Source: Bacillota bacterium (GTDB lineage Bacteria; Bacillota; Clostridia; Oscillospirales; Oscillospiraceae). From it: 7,705 nt of DNA. The notes under the pieces are model-generated. The model worked only from the letters and a program-made list of their open reading frames with translations. It had not been told where the DNA came from and did not search any database. Shown one piece after another: positions 6,950-7,705 of this stretch. The position numbers and the translations under genes are program-made. Location: positions 1 through 7,705 of the forward strand of contig JAJUHD010000124.1 in assembly GCA_029268085.1 (NCBI GenBank), given 5' to 3'. Within the stretch, counting starts at the first letter, position 1. Every line of letters begins with the position of its first letter.

Positions 6950-7705
6950 TCAGTAACTGAGCTTTGTCGATTCTATACCGGCAATCGGCGAACCCGTAAA
7001 ATTTGAGCCTGCGCTGAAAAGCTGTACACTTACGTCGAATTTCCGGCTCAGAGCTTTCGTTTCGGCCAGATACTGAGATATTGGCAGAGTTTTCTTGTAG
7101 ATAGCATCTCTCCACGCGCTGTATATGGTTGTGCTTGCGGGGAGATTCGTAAACACGAGACGGTTTACAGGATCGTTTCCGTTAAATTTTTGATATTTGT
7201 ACCAGATACGAGCATTGTATCCTAATGTGAACGCGGACTTATCAGTGTTAACAATGAAAAAGTTCACATCCGAGCCCGTTGCGTTGTTAATTAATATGTT
7301 TTCGTCCGTATGCGCGTTCTTATAATATGCGTCATAGAACATGAATACGGAAAAGGCCGGACTGCCGTCGGCTTTTGGGGTGACGGAGCTGACGCTAGAG
7401 GAGGAATTCTCGCTGTAGGAGAAATAATAGGACTTTTGATTGCCTTTTTTATCGTAATAGTCAATATTTGCGGTGTAATTAAAAACGACCTCCGCTTTAT
7501 ATGTCTCCGTCGCGGCTGCGTTGGCGATCTTAGTCACATTTAAGGTTATCGAACGGGTGAGCCTTTCGGCGGTAAGTTCGGAGCTTGCCACAAGGTCGCT
7601 GCATTCGGCTTGCAGCTGCGTCAGTGCGGTAGCGTCAACCCTCGCCATAGCGTCTGAAGGTTTGTCCTTTTCCGCCATGTTGAGTAGGGCATCCATCTGG
7701 TTTCC
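6950..7705 (-). CDS. Probable pilin-like protein, 5' end outside window
   Basis: The frame is open to the right edge and reads GNQ before the first Met (7696), so the true start and any N-terminal prepilin helix lie outside the window. The visible part is 251 residues ending in TGA at 6950-6952. It begins with a polar helical stretch (QMDALLNMAEKDKPSDAMAR, then TQLQAECSDLVASSELTAE), as found directly after the membrane helix of pilins. Beta-rich sequence with many aromatics follows (VVFNYTANIDYYDKKG, GYNARIWYKYQKF), then a C-terminal strand pair (KFDVSVQLFSAG and FTGSPIAGIESTKLSY). It is the first visible gene of the run, 24 bases before the PilX-like gene. Position and layout suggest another minor pilin, possibly in the PilV slot, but the diagnostic cleavage site cannot be seen, so another exported pilus-assembly protein remains possible. 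Confidence 0.75.
   Translation of the reverse strand, partial: GNQMDALLNMAEKDKPSDAMARVDATALTQLQAECSDLVASSELTAERLTRSITLNVTKIANAAATETYKAEVVFNYTANIDYYDKKGNQKSYYFSYSENSSSSVSSVTPKADGSPAFSVFMFYDAYYKNAHTDENILINNATGSDVNFFIVNTDKSAFTLGYNARIWYKYQKFNGNDPVNRLVFTNLPASTTIYSAWRDAIYKKTLPISQYLAETKALSRKFDVSVQLFSAGSNFTGSPIAGIESTKLSY

Overview
The window is a single unidirectional gene cluster. All five genes I can support lie on the minus strand and are read from the right edge to the left, with gaps of only 10 to 56 bases and no terminator seen between them. The products are type IV pilin-like proteins followed by a very large secreted protein. The strong purine-rich Shine-Dalgarno sites (GGAGG, AAGGGGG, AAAGGAG), one GTG start, mid-range GC content and the low-complexity, Tyr/Ser/Thr-rich secreted domains suggest a Gram-positive anaerobe of the Clostridia (Bacillota). 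The lineage is inferred from general style, not from a marker gene.

Layout in order of transcription. (1) 7705-6950: the C-terminal 251 residues of a probable pilin-like protein whose start lies outside the window. (2) 6925-4799: a 708-residue PilX-like prepilin with a basic leader, one N-terminal membrane helix and a large extracellular region that looks like a beta-solenoid. (3) 4770-4273: a 165-residue prepilin of FimU/GspH style with a textbook G|FTIIE cleavage site and a GTG start. (4) 4262-3696: a 188-residue PilW/GspJ-like prepilin with a G|VTIVE site. (5) 3639 to the left edge: a continuous open frame of at least 1213 codons with a signal peptide, two alpha/beta-type segments, three Ig-like domains and an EF-hand-like loop. 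It has no stop in the window.

The gene set resembles the minor-pilin operons of Proteobacteria (fimU-pilV-pilW-pilX-pilY1). Three different minor pilins are encoded together, and a long secreted protein follows where pilY1 would be. The working model is that the minor pilins form the priming or tip complex of a type IV pilus, and that the large Ig-domain protein is the tip-associated or surface adhesin. It shares no recognisable sequence with PilY1. The pilin calls rest on directly visible N-terminal motifs. The tip-adhesin role is inferred from gene order, secretion signal and domain style. No RNA genes, mobile elements, CRISPR arrays or convincing promoters or terminators were seen.
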